Of a stretch of 40,588 bases of DNA, positions 1 through 9,543 are shown piece by piece. The position numbers and the translations under genes are program-made. This DNA comes from Actinomycetota bacterium (GTDB lineage Bacteria > Actinomycetota > Thermoleophilia > UBA2241): positions 1 to 40,588 of the forward strand of contig JAAZAR010000052.1 in NCBI GenBank assembly GCA_012514235.1. Direction: 5' to 3'. Positions within the stretch are counted from its first letter, which is position 1, and each line of letters starts with the position of its first letter. Under the pieces are notes generated by a model. It searched no databases and had not been told where the DNA came from. It saw only the letters and a list, made by a program, of their open reading frames with translations.

Positions 1-900
1 GAGGACGCGAGCGACGACGTCGCCTACACGGGCATCGGCCTGTGGCGCCTCGTCGGCCGTATCGACGACAAGCGTCCCGGCAGCTTCAACGTCAAGCTCG
101 CCACCCGGGCGCCGGGCTACAACGTCGAGGTCATCGGGCTGGACGGCTACACGGCCACCTACACCAGCGCCGAGGTCGCCGCGCTAAAGGACGCGCTCGT
201 GGTCGCCGACCGGGCGGACGGCCAGCGGCTCTCCCTGGGTGCGGCCTCCATCAAGGACGACGAGGCCTCGTGGAAGCCGAACTGGCCGCTCAAGCTGGTC
301 TCCAGCGACCCAAGCATCTTCGGCAACCGTAAGCCGGGCGGCGTCGCCCGGATCAGGATCGTCCCGGCGACCGCCGGAGCGCTCCCTTCTGAACAGAGGG
401 TCAGCGCAGAGACGCCTGCTCTGGCGGCGACCGCGGATCCGAACGATCCGCCGCCTGACGGCTGGACGCTGACCCTCAAGGGCCGCCGCACCGTCGTGCT
501 GCCCATCGACAAGGTCCCGGCTACGGTCGTCTGGGACGGCACCAAGGCGGGCGACATCAATCCGTCGCTCAAACACGTCTACAAGGGTCAGTCGCTGTAC
601 AAGCTGATCGGCAAGGTGGACGACAAGAAGCCGGGATCGTTCAACCGGGCCCGCGCGAAGAAGGGCTACACCATCCAGTTCATCTGTCGCGACGGCTACA
701 AGCCGAAGATCTCGAGCAAGAAGCTCCTGAGGAAGGGCAAGCCGCGCAAGCGCTGGATCATCGCGAAGCTGAAGGACGGTGTGCTGCTGGAGGGCGGCGA
801 GGCCCCGTTCCGCTTCGTCGGGGGCCCGCCCATCACCCAGCCGTTCAACAACAAGCTGTCCGCGTACGGAGTCATCAAGATCAGGCTCAGGTTCAAGTGA
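1..900 (+). CDS. Secreted sulfite-oxidase-fold/molybdopterin-binding-like repeat protein (5' truncated by window edge)
   Basis: Frame 1 is open from base 1 (EDASDDVAYTGIGLWRLVGRIDDKRPGSFNVKLATRAPGYNVEVIGLDGY...) to TGA at 898-900. Repeats the pattern G-x-L-x-L-x-G-K-V/I-D-D-K-x-PGSFN. The ORF track start at 199 is an internal Met. Confidence 0.7.
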   Translation, partial: EDASDDVAYTGIGLWRLVGRIDDKRPGSFNVKLATRAPGYNVEVIGLDGYTATYTSAEVAALKDALVVADRADGQRLSLGAASIKDDEASWKPNWPLKLVSSDPSIFGNRKPGGVARIRIVPATAGALPSEQRVSAETPALAATADPNDPPPDGWTLTLKGRRTVVLPIDKVPATVVWDGTKAGDINPSLKHVYKGQSLYKLIGKVDDKKPGSFNRARAKKGYTIQFICRDGYKPKISSKKLLRKGKPRKRWIIAKLKDGVLLEGGEAPFRFVGGPPITQPFNNKLSAYGVIKIRLRFK

Positions 901-996
901 GCCTCGGTCGACCCGGCATCAGCGGTGCGGCGGGGGTTTCTCGCCCATTCTCCCCGCCGCGCCGCCGCCGGGCGTTCAACCTGTGAGGGAGTGATC

Positions 997-2046
997 ATGA
1001 GGATCCGCAAGACCATTGTGGCGGCGGCGCTCATGGCGCTGCTCGCCGTCGCCGCCGTCGTGGCGGCAGGCGCGGTCGCGCCGGCTGCGCCGCAGGCGCG
1101 GGGCGCCGACCCGGTCGTGCTCACCGTGACGGGCAACGGCCAGACCAGGAGCTTCACGATGAGCGAGCTGCAGGCGCTGCCCGTCTACAGCGGCTATTTC
1201 GGCTTCGTGAACAGCGCCGGTACCGTCTATCCGCCGGAGCCGGTGGTCGGCGTCAAGCTCGAGGACGTCCTCGCCGAGATCGGCGGCATGACGACGCTCA
1301 ACGCCTGCGACGTCACGGCGACGGACAACTACGGCATGACGTTCACGTACAACCAGATCGTGAACAAGAAGGGCGTGCAGTTCTACAACATCGACGGCAA
1401 GACCGAGGAAGCCCCGAAGTCCCCGTGGACGTTCGCCATCATCTGGGAGCAGGACGGCCAGCCGCTGCCCAGCGACGTCGGTCCCCTGCGGCTCGTGGCG
1501 GCGCAGGACGGCAACGTCCAGCAGGTCGCCGACGGCCACTACATGGTCAAGTGGGTCAACCGGGTCACGCTGCGCGGTTCCGTGGCCGAGTGGCGGGTCA
1601 AGATGTACGGCCTCAAGAACAAGAAGGGCAAGCGCCAGACCTACACGCTCGACCGGGGGTCCTACGACTCGTGTGCGACGCCCAACTGCCACGGGTTCTC
1701 CTGGGTCAACCCGAAGAACAAGAAGACCTGGAGCGGCGTCCCGCTGTTCCTGTGCATCGGCAAGGTCGACGGCGGCCCTCGCCACGACAGCTACAGCGCC
1801 TACAACGAGAAGCTGGCGCTCAAGGGGTATCGGATCAAGATCGTGGGTGCGAAGAAGAAGTCCGTGATCATCGGCTCGCGCGCCATCCGCAACAGGACCA
1901 AGATCCTGCTCGCCAACAGGCTGATGGGCTCTGAGCTCACCGCCAAGTACTACCCGCTGCGGCTCGTGGGGCCGGCGAAGCGCGTGCCCGCCAGCAAGTC
2001 CATCGGCCGCATCACGAAGATCTACCTGCTCCCCAAGAAGAAGTGA
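997..2046 (+). CDS. Secreted tandem-domain sulfite-oxidase-like (molybdopterin-binding fold) protein with CX4CH motif
   Basis: ATG at 997 preceded by GAGGGAG; signal peptide MRIRKTIVAAALMALLAVAAVVAAG; 'VVLTVTGNGQTRSFTMSELQALPVYSGYFG' is typical of SUOX-like domains; second domain contains SCATPNCHG. Confidence 0.75.
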   Translation: MRIRKTIVAAALMALLAVAAVVAAGAVAPAAPQARGADPVVLTVTGNGQTRSFTMSELQALPVYSGYFGFVNSAGTVYPPEPVVGVKLEDVLAEIGGMTTLNACDVTATDNYGMTFTYNQIVNKKGVQFYNIDGKTEEAPKSPWTFAIIWEQDGQPLPSDVGPLRLVAAQDGNVQQVADGHYMVKWVNRVTLRGSVAEWRVKMYGLKNKKGKRQTYTLDRGSYDSCATPNCHGFSWVNPKNKKTWSGVPLFLCIGKVDGGPRHDSYSAYNEKLALKGYRIKIVGAKKKSVIIGSRAIRNRTKILLANRLMGSELTAKYYPLRLVGPAKRVPASKSIGRITKIYLLPKKK

Positions 2047-3119
2047 GCCGCACGGCCCTCGACACAGAAGGACCGGGCGTGAGGAGCCACGGCCGGCGCC
2101 GCGCGGTGCGCGGCGCCGGCCTGCTGGTCCTGCTCACCGCGGCGGCGCTGGGCCTGGTCGCGCTGGCCGGCGCCTGTGGCGACGGCTCCGGCGACCAGGC
2201 CGGCTCGCCGTCGCCCGCCGCCACCGGGCCTGTGGTGCTCACGGTCAAGGGCGACGACGCCACCAGGACGTTCACGATGGCGGAGCTCAAGGCGCTGCCC
2301 TCCTACGTGGGCTACGCCGGCAGCAAGAGCAGCACCGGCGTCATCACTCCGCCCTCCAGATACAAGGGAGTGCCGCTCACCGACCTTGCCGACCTCGTCG
2401 GCGGCGTGAGCGAGGCCAACGGCATCACCATCGTCGCCGAGGACGGGTACGGCATGACCTTCTCCTACCGGCAGATCACCGGCGACGGGTTCACGACGTT
2501 CGACCCCGCGACGGGGGAGGAGGAGCCGGCAGACGGCGAGCTCACCGTGATCGTCGCCTACGAGCACGAGGGCGAGCCCATCCCGGATGAGGACGGCCCC
2601 CTCAAGCTCGCCATCGCCCAGGACACGCCCGCCCAGGTCACGGAAGGGCACTGGGCCATCAAGTGGCTGTCGGAGGTGTCGGTGACCAAGGCCTCCGCGG
2701 CGTGGAAGGTGCAGCTCGAGGGCGCGGTGCCGGGCAAGATCGACCGCGCCTCTTATGTGAACTGCGCCTCGCCCGGGTGTCACGGCTCGGGCTGGGTCGA
2801 CGACGAGGGCCGGCGCTGGGAGGGCATTCCCCTCTATCTCGTCGCCGGCATGGTCGACGACCGCAAGAAGCACGACGCCGGCGCCTACAACGCCAGGCTG
2901 GCCAAGCAGGGCTACGACATCCAGATCGAGACGGTCCACGGGGACGTCGTGACGATCGACTCGCGCGAGATCGCCGGCAAGGACTCCGTCGTGCTGTCCT
3001 CCAAGGTGGACGGCGGTGAGCTGCCCGACGAGTACTTCCCCCTGCGGCTCGTCGGCCCCGGCTTGTCCGACCGCCAGATGCCGGGCGGGATCGCACGCAT
3101 CGTCGTGCGCGCGAGGTGA
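2043..3119 (+). CDS. Lipoprotein, tandem sulfite-oxidase-like domain protein with CX4CH motif (paralog of preceding gene)
   Basis: GTG overlaps upstream TGA; lipobox-like LAGAC; 'VVLTVKGDDATRTFTMAELKALPSYVGYAG'; 'NCASPGCHG'; 'WEGIPLYLVAGMVDD' parallels 'WSGVPLFLCIGKVDG' of the previous CDS. Confidence 0.75.
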   Translation: MSRTALDTEGPGVRSHGRRRAVRGAGLLVLLTAAALGLVALAGACGDGSGDQAGSPSPAATGPVVLTVKGDDATRTFTMAELKALPSYVGYAGSKSSTGVITPPSRYKGVPLTDLADLVGGVSEANGITIVAEDGYGMTFSYRQITGDGFTTFDPATGEEEPADGELTVIVAYEHEGEPIPDEDGPLKLAIAQDTPAQVTEGHWAIKWLSEVSVTKASAAWKVQLEGAVPGKIDRASYVNCASPGCHGSGWVDDEGRRWEGIPLYLVAGMVDDRKKHDAGAYNARLAKQGYDIQIETVHGDVVTIDSREIAGKDSVVLSSKVDGGELPDEYFPLRLVGPGLSDRQMPGGIARIVVRAR

Positions 3120-3132
3120 AGGGACGGCGGCG

Positions 3133-4230
3133 ATGAGGTGGTGGCCGGGCCTCCCGACGAGGCGCGCGGCCGCGGCGCTCGCCGCCGCGCTCGCCTGCGC
3201 CCTCGCGTTCGCCGCCTTCGGCACCGGCTGCGGATCCGACGAGCGGCAGGTCAAGCTGATCTACGCCGGCAGCCTCATCGTGCCGTTCGAGCGGGTCGCC
3301 GCGGCGTTCGAGCGTCAGCATCCGGGCGTGGACGTGGTGACTGAGGCGCACGGCAGCATCCAGGTGCTGCGCCACGTCACCGAGCTGGGCGACCGCATGG
3401 ACATCGTCGCCAGCGCGGACGAGCAGCTGATCCCACCGCTCATGTACGAGAGGGACGACCCGGAGACCGGCGCACCGTGGGCGGACTGGTACTGCAGCTT
3501 CGCCACCAACCGGGTGGTGCTGGCGGTGTCGCCCCAAAGCCCCTTGGCCGGCGAGCTCACGTCGAAGACGTGGTATCGCCGGCTCATCGAGGGCGACGTC
3601 CGCTTCGGTCTCGCCGACCCGCGCTTCGACGCCGCCGGCTACCGGGCCCTCATGGTGCTGCAGCTCGCCGAGCGCGAGTACGGCGAGCCCTTCCTGCTCG
3701 AGGACATGCTCATGGGCCGTTTCACCACGCCCATCACCGTCGAGCACAGCGGGGGCACGGACGTGATCGAGGTGCCGGAGATCCTGGAGACGAGCGCCGG
3801 CTCCAGCATCGTCCTGCGCGGCGCCAGCATCCAGCTGGTCGCACTGCTCGAGTCGGGCGACCTGGACTGCGCCTTCGAGTACGAGAGCGTGGCCCGGCAG
3901 CACGGGCTGCAGTACGTCGAACTCCCCCCGTCGATCGACTTGAGCGACCCGGACCGTCGCGACGACTATGCCACGGTGCGGGTCAAGCTCGACTTCCGCC
4001 GTTTTGCGAGCGTGCGGCCCGAGTTCACGGGCGACCTGATCAGGTATGCGTTCACGATCCCTGCCAACGCTCCGGACCCCGAGCTCGCACGCGAGTTCGC
4101 TGCGTTCCTGCTCGGGTCCGAGGGACGGCGGATGCTCGCAGCGGACCATCAGCCGCTGCTCTCGCCGCCGGAGCTGGACGACGCGGCGGCCGCGCCGGAG
4201 GAGGTGAGGCGGGCGTGCGCCGGCCGGTGA
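3133..4230 (+). CDS. wtpA: Tungstate/molybdate ABC transporter substrate-binding lipoprotein (WtpA-like)
   Basis: Lipobox FGTGC; 'KLIYAGSLIVPFERVAAAFERQHPGVDVVTEAHGSIQVLRHVTELGDRMDIVASADEQLIPPLM' is typical of WtpA; followed by permease and ATPase genes. Confidence 0.85.
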   Translation: MRWWPGLPTRRAAAALAAALACALAFAAFGTGCGSDERQVKLIYAGSLIVPFERVAAAFERQHPGVDVVTEAHGSIQVLRHVTELGDRMDIVASADEQLIPPLMYERDDPETGAPWADWYCSFATNRVVLAVSPQSPLAGELTSKTWYRRLIEGDVRFGLADPRFDAAGYRALMVLQLAEREYGEPFLLEDMLMGRFTTPITVEHSGGTDVIEVPEILETSAGSSIVLRGASIQLVALLESGDLDCAFEYESVARQHGLQYVELPPSIDLSDPDRRDDYATVRVKLDFRRFASVRPEFTGDLIRYAFTIPANAPDPELAREFAAFLLGSEGRRMLAADHQPLLSPPELDDAAAAPEEVRRACAGR

Positions 4231-4252
4231 CGGACCGTCCGCTCCGCCGCTG

Positions 4253-5059
4253 ATGGGCCGCCGTCCTTTCTCCCTGTTCTGGGCGCTCTGCGCCGCCGCG
4301 GGCGTCGTCCTGCTCACCTTCGTCGTGCTCCCGGCGGGGAGCATGATCGCGGAGGCCGGCGCCGGCCTCCTGGGGGAGGCCCTGCGCCAGGACGACGTAC
4401 GCCGCTCGCTGGTGCTCACCGTCTCGGCGGCGCTCATCACCACCGTGATCGGCTTCGTCGTCGGTGTGCCGCTCGCCTACCTGCTGGCGCGCAAGGAGTT
4501 CCCGGGCAAGCGCGCCGTGGAGGGCGTCATCGATCTGCCGATCGTGTTCCCGCACACGGCGGCCGGTGTCGCCCTGCTCACCGTTTACGGACGGCAGGGC
4601 GTCGTCGGCCGCCTGCTCGCCCCGCTCGGCATCGAGTTCACGGAGACGATGGCCGGGATCGTGCTCGCGATGCTGTTCGTGAGCCTCCCGTTCCTCGTCG
4701 ACGGCGCTCGTGAGGCGTTCGCGCTCGTGGACGAACGCTACGAGCACGTGGCCCGCACGCTGGGTTCGTCGCGGTTCGGGGCCTTCGCCCGGGTCACGTT
4801 CCCACAGGCCTGGCGCGGCGTGCTGGCGGGGGCCGTGCTGATGTGGGGCCGCGGCATCAGTGAGTTCGGCGCCGTCGTGATCCTCGCCTACAACCCCAAG
4901 GTCATCTCGGTGCTCACCTTCGAGCGGTTCGAGGGGTTCGGGCTCCGCGCGGCGCAGCCGCCCGCGGTGCTCATCGTGCTCGTAGCTTTCGTCGCGTTCC
5001 TGCTGGCGCGGACGTTCCTGGTCCCGAGGCGCCGGCGGACGGGGAAGGGGCAGCGATGA
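4253..5059 (+). CDS. wtpB: Tungstate/molybdate ABC transporter permease
   Basis: Multi-TM protein with binding-protein-dependent permease features (EFGAVVILAYNPKVISVLTFERF; GVPLAYLLARKEFPGK). Confidence 0.85.
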   Translation: MGRRPFSLFWALCAAAGVVLLTFVVLPAGSMIAEAGAGLLGEALRQDDVRRSLVLTVSAALITTVIGFVVGVPLAYLLARKEFPGKRAVEGVIDLPIVFPHTAAGVALLTVYGRQGVVGRLLAPLGIEFTETMAGIVLAMLFVSLPFLVDGAREAFALVDERYEHVARTLGSSRFGAFARVTFPQAWRGVLAGAVLMWGRGISEFGAVVILAYNPKVISVLTFERFEGFGLRAAQPPAVLIVLVAFVAFLLARTFLVPRRRRTGKGQR

Positions 5060-6153
5060 TCGAGCTGCTGGGCCTGGAGGTGGAGGCCGGCGGCTTCCGC
5101 GTGGGACCCGTCGGCCTTCGCGCCGGCGACGGACGCTACGTGGTGCTGCTCGGGCCGAGCGGCGCCGGCAAGAGCCTCGTGCTGGAGGCGGCGGCGGGTG
5201 TGCGGGGGGCCGCCGCCGGTCGCATCCGGCTCGCCGGCGCGGACGTCACCGGGCTCACGCCGGAGCGGCGCCGGGTGGGGCTCGTGTTCCAGGACGGCCT
5301 GCTGTTCCCCCACCTCACCGTGGCCGCCAACATCGCCTACGGGATGCGCGCCGCCGGCCGCGACGGCGTCGCGGCCGGCGGCGCGGCGCCCCGTTCCCGA
5401 GGGCACCGCCTGAGCGCCCGCGTTCGCGAGGAGAAGGTGCGCCGGCTGGCCGCGACCGTCGGCGTGACGGCGCTGCTCGACCGCCGTCCGGCGACGCTGT
5501 CGGGCGGCGAGCGTCAGCGGGTGGCGCTGGCGCGCGCTCTCGCCGCCGGACCGCGCGCGCTGCTGCTCGACGAGCCGCTGAGCGCCGTCGATCCCGAGGC
5601 ACGCGAGGAACTGCAGGAGGTGCTCCGGCGGATCTGCGGCGAGCGGCGTCTGCCGGTGCTGCACGTCACGCACGACCGCGACGAGGCCTTCGCGCTCGCC
5701 GACGAGTGCGTGGTCCTCATCGGCGGCCGGGTGCACCAGGCCGGCAAGCCGCTGGAGGTGCTGAGGCGGCCGGCCGACGCCGCCGTCGCCCGCTTCCTGG
5801 GGGCGCGCAACGTCCTGCCGGCGCGGCGCGACCCGGCGGACCCGCGCCTCGCGGTGCTCGACGCCGGCGGAGCGCTGCCGACGGCCTCGCCGCTCCCTGC
5901 GGAGGCCGTCGTCGTGGTGGTGCGGCCGGAGGACCTGCGGCTCGCGCCGGCCGGGGATCCGGCCGCGGCGACCGCCGCCACGGTGACGCGCCTGACCCTG
6001 CAGGGAGGTCACGTCCTGGTCGGCCTCGCGGCTCCCGCGCCGCTGGACGCGCTCGTCCCCGCCGGCGAGCTTGACGCGGCCGGCATCACCGTCGGCCAGA
6101 AGGTGACCGTCAGCGTGCGGCCGGAGCACGTGCACGTGCTGCCGGCGGGCTGA
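5056..6153 (+). CDS. wtpC: Tungstate/molybdate ABC transporter ATP-binding protein
   Basis: Walker A GPSGAGKS, signature LSGGERQRVALARAL, Walker B ALLLDEPLSAVD, C-terminal TOBE-like region; ATGA overlap with wtpB. Confidence 0.87.
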   Translation: MIELLGLEVEAGGFRVGPVGLRAGDGRYVVLLGPSGAGKSLVLEAAAGVRGAAAGRIRLAGADVTGLTPERRRVGLVFQDGLLFPHLTVAANIAYGMRAAGRDGVAAGGAAPRSRGHRLSARVREEKVRRLAATVGVTALLDRRPATLSGGERQRVALARALAAGPRALLLDEPLSAVDPEAREELQEVLRRICGERRLPVLHVTHDRDEAFALADECVVLIGGRVHQAGKPLEVLRRPADAAVARFLGARNVLPARRDPADPRLAVLDAGGALPTASPLPAEAVVVVVRPEDLRLAPAGDPAAATAATVTRLTLQGGHVLVGLAAPAPLDALVPAGELDAAGITVGQKVTVSVRPEHVHVLPAG

Positions 6154-6237
6154 TCGTCCTGCTGCCTCTCGCCTCCGGCCCCGCGCCAGCGGTGCGATTC
6201 CGTTCTCCTCTCGAGTGACGAACGCCGTCGCGGGCGG

Positions 6238-6243
6238 TAGACT
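6238..6243 (+). promoter_or_regulatory. Candidate -10 element (TAGACT) 8 nt before moaA ATG
   Basis: TAGACT-ggcctccc-ATG. Upstream GTGACG at about 17 nt is only a weak -35. Confidence 0.4.
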
Positions 6244-6251
6244 GGCCTCCC

Positions 6252-7232
6252 ATGGCCGACTCTCGACGTGGACAGGGCAGGGTCGACTACCTGCGGCTCT
6301 CCATCACCGACCGGTGCAACCTCCGGTGCACGTACTGCATGCCTCCCGAGGGCGTGCCGGCCCGCAGCCACAGCGAGATCCTGAGCTACGAGGAACTCGC
6401 CGCCTTCGCACGCGTGGCCGCCGGCGTCGGCATCTCCAAGGTGCGCATCACCGGCGGGGAACCGCTCGTGCGGCTGGGGTGCGCCGACTTCGTCGGCATG
6501 CTCAGCCGCACGAGCGGCGTGCGCGACATCTCGCTGACCACCAACGGCCTGCTGCTGCCGAGGTACGCCGCCGACCTGGCCGCGAACGGGTTGCACCGCG
6601 TCAACATCAGTCTGGACAGCCTTGACGCGGAGCGCTTCGGCCGCATCACCCGCGGCGGCGACGTGGAGGCGGCGCTCGCCGGCCTGGACGCCGCCTTCTC
6701 GGCGGGCTTCTCGCCCGTCAAGGTGAACACCCTGCTGTTGCCGGGCGTCGAGGAGGAGCTCGACGCCTTCGTCGCGCTCATCCGCGAGTACGACGTCCAC
6801 GTGCGCTTCATCGAGTTCATGCCGCTCGACCGCCGCGTCGCCGGCGGTGAGGAGCTCGGCGGGGAGGGCCGCCTGCTCTCGGCCGGCGACATCCTGAGCC
6901 GGCTCGCGCGTGAGTACGACGTGGTCGGGAGCGACGGGCCGTACGGGCACGGGCCGGCGCGGTACTGGAAGGTCGCCGGCGCGCGCGGCTCCATCGGCTT
7001 CATCGCCGGTGTCTCAGGCCACTTCTGCGACTCCTGCAACCGCCTGCGGCTCACGGCCGACGGGCGGCTGCGGACCTGTCTGTTCTCGGGTCGCGAGACG
7101 GACGTCAGGCCGCTGCTCGCCGATCCGGGGGCCCTCCGCGACGCCATCGAGACCGCCGTGGCGGGCAAGACGTTCGACCGCTGCGCCGAGGGACTGGCCA
7201 ACGACCGCGCCATGTCGCAGATCGGAGGGTGA
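6252..7232 (+). CDS. moaA: GTP 3',8-cyclase
   Basis: Radical SAM motif [20 protein letters not shown]-terminal cysteines [18 protein letters not shown], terminal GG. Confidence 0.95.
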   Translation: MADSRRGQGRVDYLRLSITDRCNLRCTYCMPPEGVPARSHSEILSYEELAAFARVAAGVGISKVRITGGEPLVRLGCADFVGMLSRTSGVRDISLTTNGLLLPRYAADLAANGLHRVNISLDSLDAERFGRITRGGDVEAALAGLDAAFSAGFSPVKVNTLLLPGVEEELDAFVALIREYDVHVRFIEFMPLDRRVAGGEELGGEGRLLSAGDILSRLAREYDVVGSDGPYGHGPARYWKVAGARGSIGFIAGVSGHFCDSCNRLRLTADGRLRTCLFSGRETDVRPLLADPGALRDAIETAVAGKTFDRCAEGLANDRAMSQIGG

Positions 7233-7233
7233 A

Positions 7234-7716
7234 GTGAGCGAGCTCAGCCATCTCGACGACCGCGGGCGGGCCTCGATGGTCGACGTGGGGGGCAAGGACG
7301 AGACCGAGCGCGTGGCGAGGGCCGAGGCCGCCGTGGTCATGGCGCCCGGGACGCTGGCGCTCATCGTGGACGAGGCCGCCCCGAAGGGCGACGTGCTCGC
7401 CGCCGCCCGGCTCGCCGGCATCATGGCGGCCAAGCGTACGCACGAGCTCATCCCTCTCTGTCACCAGCTCAACCTCACTCGGGTCGGTGTCGAGATCGAG
7501 GCCGACGACGGACTGCCCGGGCTGCGCATCACGACCGAGGCGCGGCTGCGCGGACGGACGGGCGTGGAGATGGAGGCGCTGGTCGCGGCGTCCATCGCCG
7601 CGCTCACCGTGTACGACATGTGCAAGGCCGTGGACCGCGGCATGGAGATCACCGGCGTGCGGCTGCTCGAGAAGAGCGGCGGCCGCAGCGGGCACTGGAC
7701 GCGGGAGGCGGGGTGA
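7234..7716 (+). CDS. moaC: Cyclic pyranopterin monophosphate synthase
   Basis: GTG at 7234; [59 protein letters not shown] are MoaC hallmarks. Confidence 0.95.
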   Translation: MSELSHLDDRGRASMVDVGGKDETERVARAEAAVVMAPGTLALIVDEAAPKGDVLAAARLAGIMAAKRTHELIPLCHQLNLTRVGVEIEADDGLPGLRITTEARLRGRTGVEMEALVAASIAALTVYDMCKAVDRGMEITGVRLLEKSGGRSGHWTREAG

Positions 7717-8669
7717 GCGCCCACAAGGTGGACGGTCGCATCGTGTCGGTCAACGTCGCCGGCACGAAGGGCGTGCGCAAGGATGCCGTGGAGTCCATCA
7801 AGCTGGTGGTCGAGCACGGCGTCGAGGGCGACGCTCACGCCGGTCCCTGGCACCGCCAGGTCAGCCTGCTCGCCAACGAGAGCATCGAGAAGATGCGGGC
7901 TTCGTGCCCCGGGGTCGACCCGGGCGCGTTCGGCGAGAACATCACCACCGAAGGGCTGGTGCTGTACGAGCTGCCGGTGGGCGCCAGGTTCTACGCCGGC
8001 GAATCCCTCCTCGAGGTCACGCAGATCGGCAAGGAGTGCCACTCGCGCTGCGCGATCTTCCACCAGGCCGGCGACTGCGTGATGCCGCGGGAGGGCATCT
8101 TCGCCAGGGTGATCGAGGGCGGCGAGATCAGCCCCGGCGAGGGCATCGTGCTGCTCAAGAACACGCTCATCCACGCGGCCGTGCTCACGGTGAGCGACAA
8201 GGGCTCGCGCGGGGAGCGCGAGGACACCAGCGGCGACGTGCTGGAGGAGGCGCTGCGCGAGCTGGGCGCGTCGGCCGTCGAGCGGGCGATCGTGCCCGAC
8301 GAGGCGGACCAGATCGCCGACCAGCTCAGGCGCTGGGCGGACGAGACGCCGGTGAACCTGGTGCTGACCACCGGCGGCACCGGCATGACCAGCCGGGACG
8401 TGACGCCCGAGGCCGCCCTCTCGGTGCTCGAGCGCCAGGCGCCCGGCTTCGCCGAAGCGATGCGCGCGGGCTCGCTCGCGACGACGCCGCACGCCATGCT
8501 GTCGCGCGCGGTGAGCGGAATCCGCGGCAGGACGCTCATCATCACCATGCCGGGCAGCCCGCGCGCCTGCCGCGAGCAGTTCGCGATGATCGCCCCGGCG
8601 CTGCCGCACGGGGTGGAGAAGCTGCTGGACCTGGGCGGCGACTGCGCCTCCTCGCCGCCCGCCTGCTGA
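7713..8669 (+). CDS. MOSC domain-MogA/MoaB (molybdopterin adenylyltransferase-like) fusion protein
   Basis: GTG at 7713 overlaps the moaC stop. N-terminal MOSC ([23 protein letters not shown]...GAFGENI...[10 protein letters not shown]), C-terminal MogA/MoaB ([49 protein letters not shown]). Confidence 0.9.
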   Translation: MSAHKVDGRIVSVNVAGTKGVRKDAVESIKLVVEHGVEGDAHAGPWHRQVSLLANESIEKMRASCPGVDPGAFGENITTEGLVLYELPVGARFYAGESLLEVTQIGKECHSRCAIFHQAGDCVMPREGIFARVIEGGEISPGEGIVLLKNTLIHAAVLTVSDKGSRGEREDTSGDVLEEALRELGASAVERAIVPDEADQIADQLRRWADETPVNLVLTTGGTGMTSRDVTPEAALSVLERQAPGFAEAMRAGSLATTPHAMLSRAVSGIRGRTLIITMPGSPRACREQFAMIAPALPHGVEKLLDLGGDCASSPPAC

Positions 8670-8705
8670 TTCGCCGGGCTCAGCCGACGCCCTCAGCCGC
8701 CCGCC

Positions 8706-9350
8706 TCAGTCGACTGACTGCTGCCGGCGCTGATAGCTGAGATACGCGGCGATGGCCGCGTCGGCCTCCTCCACCGCGCGCCGGTTGCCGGCCGCCAGCC
8801 GGTCCCCGACGCTCTGACGCGTCACGCCCAGCTGCTCGGCGACGGCGCGCTGGTGGCCGAGCTCCCGGTAGGCCGCGATCGCCTCCCACTGCTTGTCGGT
8901 GCGCGCCCGGACGAGCGGGTCGACCAGGCGGCAGAGGGCGCCGAGCAGCACGTCGCCGGCGTCGCCGGTGCCGAGGTAGCGGGTGAGGCCCTTGTCGCGC
9001 ACCACGAGCTGCAGCGCCCGGCGGGCGACCGAGTATGCGTCGCGGTCGGTCGCCGCGGCGTCGCGCCGGTAGTCCACCACGCCGATGCCGACGCCGGCGC
9101 GCAGTTCGAGCGGAGCGATGAGCTCGCGCAGCACGCTCAGGCAGAGCGGCGTCTGGGCGGGGTCGGCCAGCGCTCCGTCCAGCCGGTCCGCGCCGACCAG
9201 TACGAACGGTTCGGCGAGCGCCGGCCGGAACAGCTGGTTGACGCGCTCGAGGGCGCCGCGCAGCCTGTCGCGGTCCGCGGCGTCCGCGTCGGGGACGTGG
9301 GCGAACACCACGGCGATGACCTTCGTCTCGCGGCGTCTGTCGATCGGCAT
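8706..9350 (-). CDS. SatD-like protein with C-terminal helix-turn-helix
   Basis: 'LRAGVGIGVVDYRRDAAATDRDAYSVARRAL' resembles the SatD family; HTH-like 'QRAVAEQLGVTRQSVGDRLAAG'. Start chosen at the internal Met of the 242-aa ORF. Confidence 0.6.
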   Translation of the reverse strand: MPIDRRRETKVIAVVFAHVPDADAADRDRLRGALERVNQLFRPALAEPFVLVGADRLDGALADPAQTPLCLSVLRELIAPLELRAGVGIGVVDYRRDAAATDRDAYSVARRALQLVVRDKGLTRYLGTGDAGDVLLGALCRLVDPLVRARTDKQWEAIAAYRELGHQRAVAEQLGVTRQSVGDRLAAGNRRAVEEADAAIAAYLSYQRRQQSVD

Positions 9351-9460
9351 GGTGAAAGCTACGCCGCGCCTCGCGGCTTTTCCTGCCGTCACGAGGCGCG
9401 CGGCGCGGCCGTCGCACCGCCCGTCGGGTCGCATCCGGGCGCGCCACGGCGCATACTCAC

Positions 9461-9501
9461 TTCACACGTAGTGAAAATGGAAACTCAGCCGTTCGTCGGC
9501 T
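9461..9501. promoter_or_regulatory. Two adjacent inverted repeats in the satD-like/ccmE divergent intergenic region
   Basis: TTCAC-ACGTA-GTGAA (9461-9475) and AGCCG-TTCGT-CGGCT (9487-9501), lying between divergent genes. Confidence 0.4.
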
Positions 9502-9543
9502 ACACTAGTCCGGCTCCCGTCCCATACAGCCAGGGGTATCCGT

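Noticed and set aside
1-3119. Calling the repeat proteins sulfite oxidases
   Set aside because: Fold resemblance only; the normal Moco-Cys context is not evident and activity cannot be inferred.
2022-4443. Long minus-strand ORFs over the SUOX-repeat and wtpA genes
   Set aside because: Shadow frames antisense to proteins with signal peptides and family motifs.
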